Counted from the stretch's first letter, positions 1-10,549 are shown. The stretch is DNA of 58,000 nt from Adiantum capillus-veneris (GCA_014529385.2 CM043942.1:26604469-26662468), one strand, 5' to 3'. Program-made: numbers and translations. Notes: generated by a model not told the origin, from the letters alone.

Positions 1-1041
1 CATGATTATAAGCATTCCCATCAGAATCCATCAGAATCAGTCAGGGGAATTTTCCAGTGCATTTTACCTATTTTTGGCATTTTTCACTTATTAATTTAAG
101 TGACTTTCCAACAAAAGTAGGAAGGGCAATTTTGCTAAGTTTGTATATAAGCAAACTAGAGCTAGCACTATTTGGGAGAAGAGGCAAGAGGAGCCAAGCT
201 CAGCATGCAACTTCTCATCAAGACCTTGGCGGTTTCCCCCACCAAGCATGAAGACCATCGCCAGAAAACCCCTTCCACTAGCGTTTTTGGAACTGCACTA
301 GCTTGGCGTTCTGCATCAGCACCATCGCCAGCAAGTCACAGCATATAGCATTTTTGCATCAGCATCCTCGCCAGCAGAAACATCAGCCTAGCGTTTTTGG
401 TCCAACTTCAGCCCCTAGCGTTCTTGGTCCCAGATTCAGCGTTTTCAGATTCAGCAAGGCAGCGTTTTTCATCATCAGAAGACATGCAAGATCAGCCCTA
501 AAAAGGTAGCAGATTCGGGCCGGAAAGACCATCAGTTTTCAGCCTAAAGAGACCTCTGTTTTCAGTCCTAAACCTGTAGATTTTCAACGACAAAGACTCA
601 CAGAAAACAGCCCCAAAATCAGCGTTTTTGGACTAGTCATAGATTTCAGCCCATAGCGTTTTTGGACAGCAATAGAAAGATTGCAGATTTCAGCCCTTAG
701 GTCGACTTTGCCATCACCGTCGTCATCATAGCCTAGACTTGCATCAGTCACATGCATACCATTTGTACCAGATTGTGCAATCATAAGAGACCACTCTTGC
801 CGACGAGAGTGGGGCCTTCGGAGGAGGGTTTTACGTCTCTGGTGTCATATCTCTCTTCTCTCTCTATCTCTCAGTCTCATACACTTGCACGCACAATATC
901 CATTCACTTTGTTTGTGATCATAGCATTCTCTCATTAAGAACGGAAGTCTCTCCCTTCCATAAGAACAAAAGGAACCTTGAGCACAGTTCGGAGCACTCA
1001 TCTTAAGCAAAGCACAAACATTCATTTTGCTGCACCTAACA
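1..1041 (+). mobile_element. LTR of gypsy family T, sense copy cut by window edge
   Basis: The reverse complement of this stretch matches the LTRs at 1852-3063 and 20632-21716 along its length, from the CTCAAGATGAGTGCTCCGAA block (here antisense near 990) to the AT-rich promoter part near 60-150. It ends ...CACCTAACA at 1041, the counterpart of the TGTAAGGTGCAG terminus of the others. A TATATAA box lies at 144-150, followed by a long quasi-repetitive stretch rich in CAGC and AGCGTTTTTGG. What follows 1041 is not a recognisable primer-binding site, so it may be a 3' or solo LTR. Confidence 0.75.
144..150 (+). promoter_or_regulatory. Putative TATA box of family-T LTR
   Basis: TATATAA within ttgtatataagc, at the junction between an AT-rich part and the CAGC-rich stretch. 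The equivalent site is present on the minus strand in the copy at 1852-3063 (near 2750-2760) and at 20632-21716 (near 21410). Position and conservation suggest the LTR promoter; activity is unknown. Confidence 0.45.
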
Positions 1042-1188
1042 TGCAGACTCTACTGACTTGAATGGGGAATGTCGCCGCGGTAAACCTTAAAAATGAAGCA
1101 CCTTCGGGGCTGATTTGATGCACCTTTGGAGTCTCGATGAGGGGTTGCAGATGGCCACCAAAGGGTAAATTTGGAATGAAGGGCTGAT

Positions 1189-3680
1189 TGTCACCAGGAG
1201 GTGTATTTTCCCCGTTGCCTTGTTTAAATATGTACTGCATATTTTTATCTATTTTATTTTTACTTGTTTTCCCCGGAACCCTTGAAAAGGTGCAAGTGGA
1301 CGTCATGGCTAATGTGAAATGGTTGCGGCCGAACTGGTTTCTCACATCGGGAGTCTAGTCGGTCAAGTCTGGGATTGGTCGTGCCAGTTAGCACTGAATT
1401 ATGATGAGTATGGAAGCCTGTGTGCGCCAAATGGAATTTGGGCAACTTGGCAAGTCACTTACAACTTTATAAGTTGGTGGGTACTAGGGGAATTAAACCA
1501 AAGGGGCAAACTGGACACTTGGCGGCACCACAGTGTTTTGTCAGATCCATCCCCAGATTGGATCTTTTTGGGAGTGGAGACTGATTTTTAACACAAGTGC
1601 ATTTACACAGTGTGTGCGAGTAGTGGGTGTAGGTTCGTAGCTCTAATGGAAAGCTTGCCTGCTCCTTTGTCTCATGTAGTGCGATGATTTGCTCTTGTGC
1701 ATCTCTCTACCCTTTGCACATATGGTAATGCCCCACTAGTTGGGCTTCTCAGTTGACTATGTACAGTTCTCGGGGTTTTATGCGCGTTTGCCAAGGCAAG
1801 AGCCTTCTGACGGAACTGGATTAGCTAATTGCTAATCCCCCACAGGTACGCTGTAAGGTGCAGTGGAAGTGAATGTTGAACTTTGCTCAAGATGAGTGCT
1901 CCGAACTGTGCTCAAGGGTTCCTTTTACTTATGGAAGGGAGAGCCTTCCGTTCCTTTAGTGAGAGGGTGCAATGGACACAAACAAAGTGGATGAACACTG
2001 TGAATGAAGGTGCATGAGACTGAGAGATAGAGAGAGAAGAATACGACACCAGAATGTTGTCAAACCCTCCTCCGAAGGCCCCACTCTCTATGGCGAGAGC
2101 GGTCTACTTTTGATTGCACAAATCTCTACAATGCTTTGGACTTGCCGACGATGTCGACGACGACGAGGAGGACGACGAGACGGGCTGAAATCTACAAACC
2201 TTTATCTGTTGAATTCTGACCCTAGGTCGATGGCGATGTCGATGATGACAATGCGACGACGATGCGCTGAAAACGCAGATGCTGAAATCTGCATTTTCCG
2301 GGCTGAAACTGCAAACTACGTTGGATCTGACCGTGCGGCGAGGATCTGCTGCGGGAAGGTGAGATCTGCGAGGTTCGAGGGTTCTACTGCGGAGTCTTGA
2401 TGCTGAAACTGAAAACGCTGATGCTATTCTGGGTTTTGTCGCGATGGAATTGGGAAACGTTGGGCTGCTATGCTGCTCCAAAAACGTTGGGGCTGATCTG
2501 GTACTTGATGCAAGAACGCTAGTGATCTTGATGTCTTGCTGTCGCCAGATTGGCCTGCAAATGCGAAAGGCTAGGTCTGATCTGCAATGGAAGGAGAACG
2601 CTGGCTCTTCTTGTTGATGGCTGAAAACGCTAGGCTTTGCTGATGAAAAACGCCAGGCTTGCGGTCGGGGGGGGGTCTTCCTGAGAAGGTGCCTATTGAA
2701 CAAGGTGTTCGTGCTGTCTCTTTTGCCAAAAAGTGCTAGCGCTAGGGTTTCTTATATACATGCTTGTCAAAATTGCCCTACCCAGTTTCCCAACAAAGTC
2801 ACTTAAAAATAATAAGTGAAAATTGGCTAAAATAGGGAAAATAGGTTTTTTGCACTGTAAATGCTCTTGACGGATTTTGATTGTAATCTGATGATCACGT
2901 TGTGTGCAACCAGAGGATATGCATCTACTCTAAGTGTTTGGACATGCACGGTCTGCGAACAGACTCACAAAAGTGCCAGAACACTTCCTAAGCTAGGCTA
3001 ATTGAACCCTTGTCATAAAGTAGCTTATCCACGTACACATAGGGTTAGATGTGTCACGTGACATATGCACAGTTCCATCGCGAAAGATTGCGAATTTGAA
3101 GAGTTTTCTCGTGTGAAAACTTGTCCGAATCACAGGGGGACTATTCCATTGCGTGCGAGAGTCATTGAGGCATGCGTAGATGTGCGCTCCGCTAAAAAAG
3201 ATCCAAAACAGAGAATTACAGCCTGCTGTGTTTTTCTGCAGGTTTAGGGTTTCGCATTTAAAGTGCAAGAGAACCCCAAGGGAGCCTTGGGATGCGTGTA
3301 TGTGTTTGGGGCACTTGACAGTGGAAAAACAGAGAATCAGAGCACGCTGAAATTCTGTTCCAGCTCACCAGAAAGCTTCTAAATTGCGAGGGGATTTGTC
3401 CAAGACAGGTAATTTTGACCTACAGGGGATTTGGCGTGGTTATAATGCCGAAATTGGGTCAAAAACCTGCAATTTCAGCCCTCGCCAGGTTTGGACAGCT
3501 TTGTGAGACTTTGATCTACATGTTTGGATCGTGTGTTCTTAATTGAATAAAGAAATACCGGAGGGGGCACCAGTCTTTGGGGCCTACAGGGTGTCAGTCT
3601 TTGTGTGCGCAGTGACATTCTAGTCGCTGGACGCATTAGTGTTCTCTTTTCTTCTCAGTGCTATGTGCAAAGTTAACAGG
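1189..3680 (+). mobile_element. 5' LTR of chromovirus gypsy-1 (interrupted)
   Basis: Starts TGTCACCAGGAGG at 1189 and aligns with the 3' LTR start at 11450 (TGTCATCAGGAGG) over several hundred bases. It is split at 1851 by a solo LTR and resumes at 3064; the uninterrupted order is seen in the related LTR at 47258 (ggtacgcatagttc). A polyadenylation-like AATAAAGAAATA lies at 3546-3557. The right end, near 3680, is an estimate because no clear CA end plus primer site could be fixed. Confidence 0.75.
1852..3063 (-). mobile_element. Solo LTR of gypsy family T nested in the gypsy-1 LTR
   Basis: 1,212 bp, on the + strand TGTAAGGTGCAG...GTCACGTGACA, flanked by TACGC (1847-1851) and TATGC (3064-3068), a 5-bp target duplication with one change. 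Orientation is minus, set by comparison with 20632-21716, where a polypurine tract fixes the direction. No internal retroviral region accompanies it, so it is most simply a solo LTR left by LTR-LTR recombination. Confidence 0.8.
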
Positions 3681-3774
3681 TAATTGAATTAGTGCTGCCC
3701 TCTACGTTGTATAGGTCGGTTATATGGTTCCATCGACGGGATAGCCACTTTTTCTTCAAGAAATGTAGCGTGGA

Positions 3775-5100
3775 TTGTTGTGGGTGAAAGCAACACAGAG
3801 CTTGTCATTATGGCAGAGAAGAGAGACCAAGTACCTGAAGAGGGATCTTCCTCACATGGCACAGAGCAGGTTCCTTCAACCCTTCAAGCAAAGGACAGGT
3901 TGTTCAGAGCTCAACTGCGTAGCTGCATGGAAATGTTTCAGCAGTAGGCTAACAACCCAAGGATGCAGGAGTTCTTACAGGCTCCTACACAGGAATTTTA
4001 GGCTCCGACACAGGGCATGACTGAGCTTTTGCAGGAAAAGGAGATTTCCAATGCACAGAGGACTCGTGATGCTCGAGGGAAAGCCCATGTGATTGAGCAA
4101 CCAGCAATGTCCATTAATCCCAAGCAATTTGCTTTACCAGGACAAGAACCCTTCGTGAATGGTCAAGGGAGTAATGAGCAGGCTATGCGTTAGACCCTTC
4201 CGTTACCTACTTCATATCTTGACTATTTTTGAGGTGGTTCAGTGTTTCAAGCTATGGCTGCACTTTCCACAAGTTATATGTCAGGGAATGTGTTTGGGAC
4301 AATGCAAACATGCATGGGTAACCCTCTGTATGGGAACATGGGTGTCCAACCAGGTTTTCAGGGTGCCTATGGTCAATTCAAAGTGCCTAGAACACAATTT
4401 GGTATGGTTGGTTTTTCGCAGCCATATGCCCAAAATGCAGGTATGACAGGTAAAACAGGCGATGTGAGTGTTGGAATGGACAATCGTGGAGCACCACTTT
4501 TGCAGGTACTTCTTTATGACAAAGTGACTCCTTTGAGTCAGCCTAAGGATTACAAGGAAGGTGGGCAGAAAGTGAAGTTTGAGACTTTCAAGGGAACTGA
4601 GGATCAACTGAAGGCTTTGATCTTCATATAGCAATTCGATGCAGCTTATGATGGAGGAAACTTCATAGAGTCTTCAAAGATACGCAAGGCTGCCACTCCC
4701 TTGTGCGCTTTAATGGTGGTCCACATTGTTGAATTAGGGTCAAGTTTTGATGGATTTAATAGTCACAAGAAGGGGTCCTAGGGTAAATAGTTTTCAGCCA
4801 AGGGCAATGCTGCAGCAAAGCCTTCTGTGCCTCCCACAAAGAAACCCTCCACTTATGGAGCTGACATGTCCAAGAAGCAGTCTAAATCTTTTTCTGGGCG
4901 AGGACAAGGACAAAAAGGCATTTTTTTGGTAAATCTTTTGAAGAAAGGAAAGCTCTAAGAGAGGCCAAGAAATGCTACATTTGTGAAGAGGGGGGACATT
5001 CTGCGAATGAATGTCCACAAAAGAAGTCACTGGATAAGGATGAAAAGTCAAGAGCATAAAGGAAAGAAGTCAAAGCGGAGTGTAGGACTTGTCCCAGATT
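3775..5100 (+). pseudogene. gypsy-1 gag remnant with CCHC zinc knuckle
   Basis: Capsid-like gag of a Ty3/gypsy element, broken by stops and frameshifts. Recognisable parts are a Met/Gln/Gly-rich N-terminal stretch (near 4240-4440), a gag helix segment near 4510-4720 (KDYKEGGQKVKFETF), and a CCHC zinc knuckle CYICEEGGHSANEC at about 4974-5015 (C-X2-C-X4-H-X4-C). The same N-terminal organisation recurs in gypsy-2 at 14,037. At least one stop (near 4629) and several frame changes make it non-functional. Confidence 0.8.
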
Positions 5101-5483
5101 TGGTTGGTGACCAGCCAAACATAGATGCCACGGAATTGTGCAGAGCTCAGGGCAAAGTTAGAGACCATACAGTCTTGGTTTTCTTTGATCCAGGAGCCCT
5201 TGCAAATTTCATATCACCAGAATAGGCATCAAAGTTGGGCATTTGTGCAGAGGAGATGGGTATGACTTGTGAAGCAGGTTTGGCATGCCCAGGTCATTCA
5301 GAGCCTGTTACTCCCATTTTGGGGAAGCTTCGTTTGCACATTCAGAGTTATGTGGATGCGGAAGAGTTTCATATTATGCCACTTGAGGGCTGTGATGTGT
5401 TATTGGGTATCCTGATTCCCATGATGTTGCATGTTACATCCTATGGTGGATACTTACAACAAAAAGATTACCGTTGTACATAG
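5101..5483 (+). pseudogene. gypsy-1 aspartic protease remnant
   Basis: Retropepsin region continuing from gag. The active-site string is VLVFFDPGALANFISPE (about 5172-5222), so the catalytic Asp is present but the usual D-S/T-G-A is D-P-G-A. A stop follows at 5222, and the frame resumes with the flap and second half up to GCDVLLGI near 5390-5410. DPGA is shared with gypsy-2 and appears as DGGA and NPGA in related minus-strand copies. Confidence 0.78.
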
Positions 5484-5576
5484 AGTGATGTAAAGTTTAA
5501 AGGCGAGTCTGGTCCAGTTTTTCTGCTTCTGCTATTTCATCTGTAATAAACCATCATCTTTCTGCGTACTTGATCT

Positions 5577-6065
5577 TTGCAAAAGAACTACCTGAAGTTG
5601 TATCTAATTTGTCTTACCTTAGATAAAGATAGGTCAACTTTTCTGAGCAGTTTCAATGATTGTTTTTCGGACTCTTTGCGAGGGGAGTTACCTCCTGAGA
5701 GACTTGAGGATCATACCATAGATCTTGTGCCAGGTTCTAGTCCACCGAATAGACCACCATACAGGGTTAGTGCAGCCCAACAGAAAGAGATTATGAGGTA
5801 GGTCAACGAGCTTTTAGAGAAGGGGTTGATTCAGCCCAGTAAATCCCCTTTTTGTTCGCCTGTACTCCTAGTGTAGAAGAAGGATGGTGCATGTGCATTG
5901 ACTATCGCCCCTTGAATAAAAATACCATCAAGAACAGGTTCCCCATATCGAGGATAGATGACATCCTTGATCGGCTTGAGGGAGCGTGATTGTTTACCAG
6001 GATAGACCTAAAGAGTGGGTACCACCAGATACACATTAGGCCAAAACATGTCCATAAGACTGCGT
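5577..6065 (+). pseudogene. gypsy-1 reverse transcriptase, N-terminal part
   Basis: Begins with the linker DHTIDLVPGSSPPNRPPYRVS typical of gypsy pol, then [40 protein letters not shown] and [11 protein letters not shown] (motif A). There are stops at about 5800 and 5872 and a frameshift near 5890. The domain is cut at 6065 by the nested element; RT resumes at 9235 with TFGLYEFFVKPFGVTNAPAT. Confidence 0.85.
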
Positions 6066-6073
6066 TGTGAGAG

Positions 6074-6168
<95 letters not shown>

Positions 6169-6476
6169 TGGTATGGGGAAGAGGGGGTGATCAACCCCCC
6201 ATGAAGACCCGTACAAATGCCAGATGAGATCTGTGATCTATGAAATGAGTACCCCCCCTGGCTCCATATATAGGTGCCCAAGGTGGGCGCCCAACTCAAG
6301 TGGGCGGCCGGCCACAAACTCGGGCGGTCGGACAAGAGGGAAGGTGGCTGGCCCAAAAGTGGGCGTCGAGACAATGCAGCCTATATGCATATGCTATGGG
6401 TGGCCAGCCCGGAGGCACACTTGCCGTACATGCATGCCCTAGACGTGTGAAGCAGGAGAGTGGTGTATGTCTAACA
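6066..6476 (-). repeat. 3' LTR of the nested non-autonomous element
   Basis: 411 bp, with an expanded (GA)n tract at about 6072-6166. Removing the tract, it aligns with 8848-9234 through the GTATGGGGAAGAGGG, GTACAAATGCCAGATGAGAT and GCCTATATGCATATGCTATG blocks. Confidence 0.88.
6072..6166. repeat. (GA)n microsatellite inside an LTR
   Basis: Expansion of the short GA-rich part also present in the partner LTR at about 8,875-8,905. Confidence 0.93.
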
Positions 6477-7549
6477 CCCCCTCTCAACACTGAATGCTGA
6501 ACAAACCGGGTGAAGCCGAGGATGTGAGGCAAATGATGAAGATGTTTGCTGTGATGTCCATTGAAGGACAATACTCCGACGAACCCCATGAGTGTAGCAG
6601 CAATCTGCGGTGTCCCAACCTCCGAGAGATTTCCATGGTAAAGTTCCGTCCACGAGCAATGTAGCAAACTGCTGTACTCCACCAATGTAGGGTGAAGATA
6701 CTGCGTGAAGGTCCCGAACTTAGTGTGAAAACAACTCCTTGTCGTAAAAGAAGTGCCAATAGACCTGCAAGTGTCCTGCCCAATAAGATCTGGGTGTGTG
6801 TAGTCAAACCGTTTGGAGAAAATGGAGAAGCTCAGGAACCGTCATGAGAATGAACGAAAGCCTGTCAATGCATGAACCTGTAACCCAGTGTGGTGAGGCA
6901 GCTAAGCCTGTCAATGCATGAACCTGTAACCCAGTGTGGCCAGGTGGCTAAGCTGTGTAAACTCGAGGAAAGGGCAGATGTAGCAATCTGCGCCATAAAC
7001 GTTCTCCGAAACAAGGAAAGCCAGACTAAGAAGTGTGCACTGTAGAAGCTACTGTAAGCTGCAGCAGTCACCGAGGGACCGCACGGACCACCACCGGATG
7101 GTGTCCTGGCAGTAGATAGGGTAATCCGAGATGAGGGGAAGGCCGGACTCAACAGTCTGCGCTGTGAAGGACCTCTGAGAAGAGGTGTGGTCAGACCAAA
7201 CTGTCTACACTGTAATCATCCTGTATGAAGAAGGGAAGCCAGACTGAGAAGTCTGCGTCGTGAATAACCTCTGAGAAGAGGAAAGGCCAGACCAATCTGT
7301 CTTCACCGTCTTGCTTGTCTCTCCTGCCTCCAATCCTTCGGTGTCTTCCAAAGCAAAATCCGCGCCAACAACGCCACCAAACCGCATCTTGGTGTGGCTC
7401 TCAATGTAAATGAGCTGGGAGTGGCTACTGCCCAGGTTGGGGGATAAGTTTGTTGTAAGGTTACCGAGGGTGAGTGTAAGCAACTCTGAAGGTAGCAATC
7501 CTAATCATGTAGGAGAGCAACTGCACTACCATTCAAGCCAAGCTCCGGG
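6477..7549 (-). other. Interior of the non-autonomous element, repeat-rich non-coding
   Basis: No credible gene. It holds a 46-bp tandem duplication (6861-6906 / 6907-6952, CCTGTCAATGCATGAACCTG) and diverged units around 6970-7310 built on a CAGACT...AGTCTG palindrome; the copy at 7241-7256 is a perfect 6-bp stem with a 4-base loop. Confidence 0.55.
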
Positions 7550-8136
7550 TTACTCCAGATGTAGTAGCGGGATGCCTAATCTCTCGCATCTCACAGGTAA
7601 ACTCTCCAAGAGCACTGAAGTCCCACTCCAGTCTGTAGATCCAAGCATGAACCTGTCCAAGAAGAGATCCAAGATCCTCTCCCTAAGTCCATGTAGATGC
7701 TCCTGGGTAAGCAAGTGATCTGACGTGTTGAGGTCAAGTGATAAGTGTCTGTCCATCCAAGATGGTGGTGTCTTCTTTGGGAATGTTGGAATCCCATATG
7801 CCATGAGCATGGCCATATCTCGTGTGAACTCCTCTGATGAGTGCATAGGTGTGTCCATAGCAAACCACAAGTCACCGTCCCTCTGGAGTGCACAACCGCC
7901 GAATGGGATTGAATGGATCTCCCAAGGATCGTACGCCCGTAGATGATCAAGCTGATGTCGAAGAGACCGTGTACTGTAGCAGTCACTGAGAGGCCGCACG
8001 GACCACCACCTGATGGTGTCCTAGCAGGAGGTAACTTCATCCTCTGTGAACACAAGCCAAGTGGCTGCTGTCCACCCAAAAACGTAACTGCGAGGTGATG
8101 AAAACGCTTCTGTCCAGCGATTTTCAGTGTGCTCAT
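7550..8136 (-). CDS. Unrecognised reading frames inside the non-autonomous element
   Basis: Two overlapping minus-strand frames, 7591-8136 (starting MSTLKIAGQKRFHHLAV) and 7550-7999 (containing EEFTRDMAMLMAYGIP). The first starts about 700 bp inside the 5' LTR, where a gag frame would be expected, but I recognise no gag, zinc knuckle or pol motif. A short peptide rich in RTPSGGGPCG occurs here and again near 7070-7110 on the same strand, showing internal duplication. It could be a decayed gag or a captured host fragment; I cannot choose between them. Confidence 0.3.
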
Positions 8137-8847
8137 ACGCTCTTGGCAGGGTCCGGAGCAGTGAGAGGGTGTAGGGATGATGGTGAATCAAAGTCACTGC
8201 CCCTGATGGGCTGTAAACAGAGAAAACAGCAGGTGTATATGGCTAAAAACTGTAGCAGATGAAGAGGATTGTTGCCGGCAAGGCACCGGATGCCAAGCCG
8301 GCGAGGCAAAGGAAATATCATGTGTTCCTCACCTCGTATGCTGAGAACACAGAAAATCTGGAAAACGCAGCAAGGAGAAATTTCTGCTCTAGAAGAGGTA
8401 AATGCCTAGCCAATGTCAAGGCAATGAGGGGTAGGGGATGGAGAGGTAACTCTGCCAAATGCAGACGATGGGTCTCCCCAGTGCTGAAAACGCAAGCACA
8501 ATAGGATCGTAGAGGCCCGTGAGGACAAAACGCTGATGTCCTTTATGGAAATGCAACCAATTGCCCCAAAAACGCTACTGAACCTCCAAACGCTAGGGCT
8601 GAGGTGAAAACGCTGATGGGGTGCTGATGATCGCTGATGGGGTGCTGATGATTGCTTGCCTTTTGAAGAGTTTTCCGCAATGGAAATGCTCTAAAGGCTG
8701 ATCGGTGGCTGTTTGTGGGCTGATCGCTGTAGAATGGGCTCCCCAATGCTGGCTATTGCAAAAACGCTGGCTGATCCAGCCCTTGGGAGGAGTACCATAT
8801 GCGGGTGATGCGCCAGGACCATGGAGAGCCTAAAGCTGCTGATACCA

Positions 8848-9234
8848 TGTGAGTGTGCGTGTGCGGAAGCGTGAGAGAGGAGAGGAGAGAGAGAGAGATA
8901 GAGAACACTAACGCTTGTATGGGGAAGAGGGGGCGATCAACCCCTATGACTACCATAAACCTGAAGACCGTACAAATGCCAGATGAGATTTGTGATCTAT
9001 GAAATGGGTACCCTCCTGGCCCCATATATAGGTGCCCAAGGTGGGCGCCCAACTCAAGTGGGCGGCCGGCCCCAAACTCGAACGGCCGAACAAGAGGGAA
9101 GGCGGCCGGCCCAGAAGTGGGCAGCAAGACAATGCAGCCTATATGCATATGCTATGGGTGGCCAGCCCGGAGGCGCACTAGCTGTACATGCATGCCCTAG
9201 ACCTGTGAAGCAGCAGAGTGGTGCATGTCTAACA
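8848..9234 (-). repeat. 5' LTR of the nested non-autonomous element
   Basis: 387 bp, with only a short GA-rich part near 8875-8905. The TG...CA ends match the other LTR, and the primer site complement lies immediately left at 8835-8847. Confidence 0.88.
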
Positions 9235-9640
9235 TGCATTCAAGACAACATTTGGTCTCTATGAGTTTTTTGTTAAGCCATTCGGTGTCACAAATGCTCC
9301 TGCCACGTTCAATAGAATGTTGGACAGAATATTCAAACCACATAGAAACTTCGTGGATACTTTCTTTGATGACATGATTGTCTACTCAAAGTCTGAAGAG
9401 GAGCATAGGGATCACTTGATGGCAGTTTTCTATGAGCGACGCAGGACAGGTTACTCCTTAATGCGATTTTTTTTTGGAAGAGATTCACTTCCTTGGGCAC
9501 ATTGTTTCAAAGGATGGGGTACACATGGATCCCGCCAAAGTGGAAGCAATTAGGTCACAGACTTGAAGTCCGTACATGACATTTGAAGCTTTCGAGGCTT
9601 ATGTTCCTATTATAGGAGGTTCATCCGAAATTTAGCTGAG
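9235..9640 (+). pseudogene. gypsy-1 reverse transcriptase, C-terminal part
   Basis: Resumes exactly where the nested element ended: FGLYEFFVKPFGVTNAPATF, then FVDTFFDDMIVYSKS, in which FFDDMIVYS is the YxDD-type catalytic box (here FDD). A frameshift near 9470 separates the following LGHIVSKDGVH and the CSYYRRFIRN region. Together with 5577-6065 this makes a near-complete but disrupted RT. Confidence 0.87.
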
Positions 9641-9780
9641 ATTGCTTCTCCACTCCATGCACTACAAGGGAAAGCAGTCATTTCAAGTGGGCAGCCAAGG
9701 AAATTCTAGCCTTCAAACACTTGAAAGAGAAGCTAACGGTAATCATTTTACAAAAAAAAAAAAAAAAAAACAATATGCTA
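9641..9780 (+). other. Deletion of gypsy-1 RNase H around a poly(A) tract
   Basis: The frame passes from ASPLHAL and a KEKLT-like segment straight to YAKDSDFARIYDQL, which in related elements lies after RNase H. An 18- to 19-base A run (about 9752-9770) sits at the junction. The RNase H domain present in the sister elements (for example 50,871-51,527) is missing. Confidence 0.65.
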
Positions 9781-10549
9781 AAGATTCAGATTTTGCAAGG
9801 ATCTATGATCAGCTTATTGATGGGCAACATCATGAGCACTATATGCTTAAGAATGACTTTCTCATGATGCATGGAAAGTTATGCGTTAGCAAACAGTTAC
9901 GGCCAAAGGTTTTGATGGAAAGTCATGCCCCACCATATGCTGGGCATCGTGGAATTGATGCGACAGTGACAGAGGTTGAGGCATTTTTCTATTGGCCAAC
10001 TTTACTTCAAGATGTTGACACATTTGTAAGATCATGCCTAGTATGTCAAAAAGTTAAATTTGACAGGCAAAAGCAACTGGGATTGTTGCAGCCATTGCCG
10101 ATCCCCGATAGGCCATGGGAAAGCATAGCGATGGACTTATCTTTGATCTTCCAAGAACGCAAACAAGTAATGATGGGATTTGGAATATCATTTGTAGGTT
10201 CAGTAAGCAGGCCCATTTCATCTCTGTTGGGAAGAAGATAAAGCTACACATGGTCAAGATAATCATGAGTAATATCTTTAAGTATCACGGGATGCCTCAG
10301 TCAATTGTCAGTGACAAGGATCCACCTATGACGAGTCTTTTCTCGAAGGCATTGTTTGAGAACATGGGCATTATGCTAAAGTTCTCATCTTTGTTACATC
10401 CACAAATTGATGGACAGTCAGAAGAGGCAAATTCTAATGTCCTAGATCTGCTCAAATGTTATGTGTTAAGAGCACAAGGCAACTTGGGAACACACACCAT
10501 CTCCCATTGGTTGAATATGCTTACAATAGCACTGTGCATACGTCAATAG
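9781..10549 (+). pseudogene. gypsy-1 integrase, zinc-binding and catalytic domains
   Basis: The HHCC zinc domain is seen as HAPPYAGHRGIDATV and CLVCQKVKFDR (about 9930-10070). The catalytic core begins with PWESIAMDL (first Asp), has VSDKDPPM (second Asp), and HPQIDGQSEEAN with the Glu. A frameshift near 10,110-10,150 splits the core into two frames. The three acidic residues are retained, but the protein is not continuous. Confidence 0.87.

Larger units (their letters stand above)
6066..9234 (-). mobile_element. Non-autonomous LTR retrotransposon nested in gypsy-1 RT
   Basis: Complete 3.2-kb LTR element with LTRs at 6066-6476 and 8848-9234, both starting TGTGAG on the + strand and ending TCTAACA. 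Target duplication TGCGT (6061-6065) / TGCAT (9235-9239), one mismatch. Direction is minus: a tRNA-iMet-type primer site (TGGTATCAGCAGC, complement of 8835-8847) adjoins the right LTR, and a purine tract (GAGAGGGGG, complement of 6477-6485) adjoins the left one. The 2.4-kb interior has no RT, integrase or protease, so mobility would need a helper. The LTRs differ at many sites, so the insertion is not recent. Confidence 0.88.

Noticed and set aside
2014-2703. Reading frames of 128 and 199 codons on opposite strands
   Set aside because: They lie inside the family-T LTR, overlap each other, and the frames are not kept in the other LTR copies.
6015-6374. Long Arg-Glu, Ser-Leu and similar repeat reading frames at the GA tracts (also 35,340-35,692, 42,252-42,734, 48,130-48,588)
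   Set aside because: They are translations of (GA)n/(CT)n microsatellites and have no stop only because of base composition.
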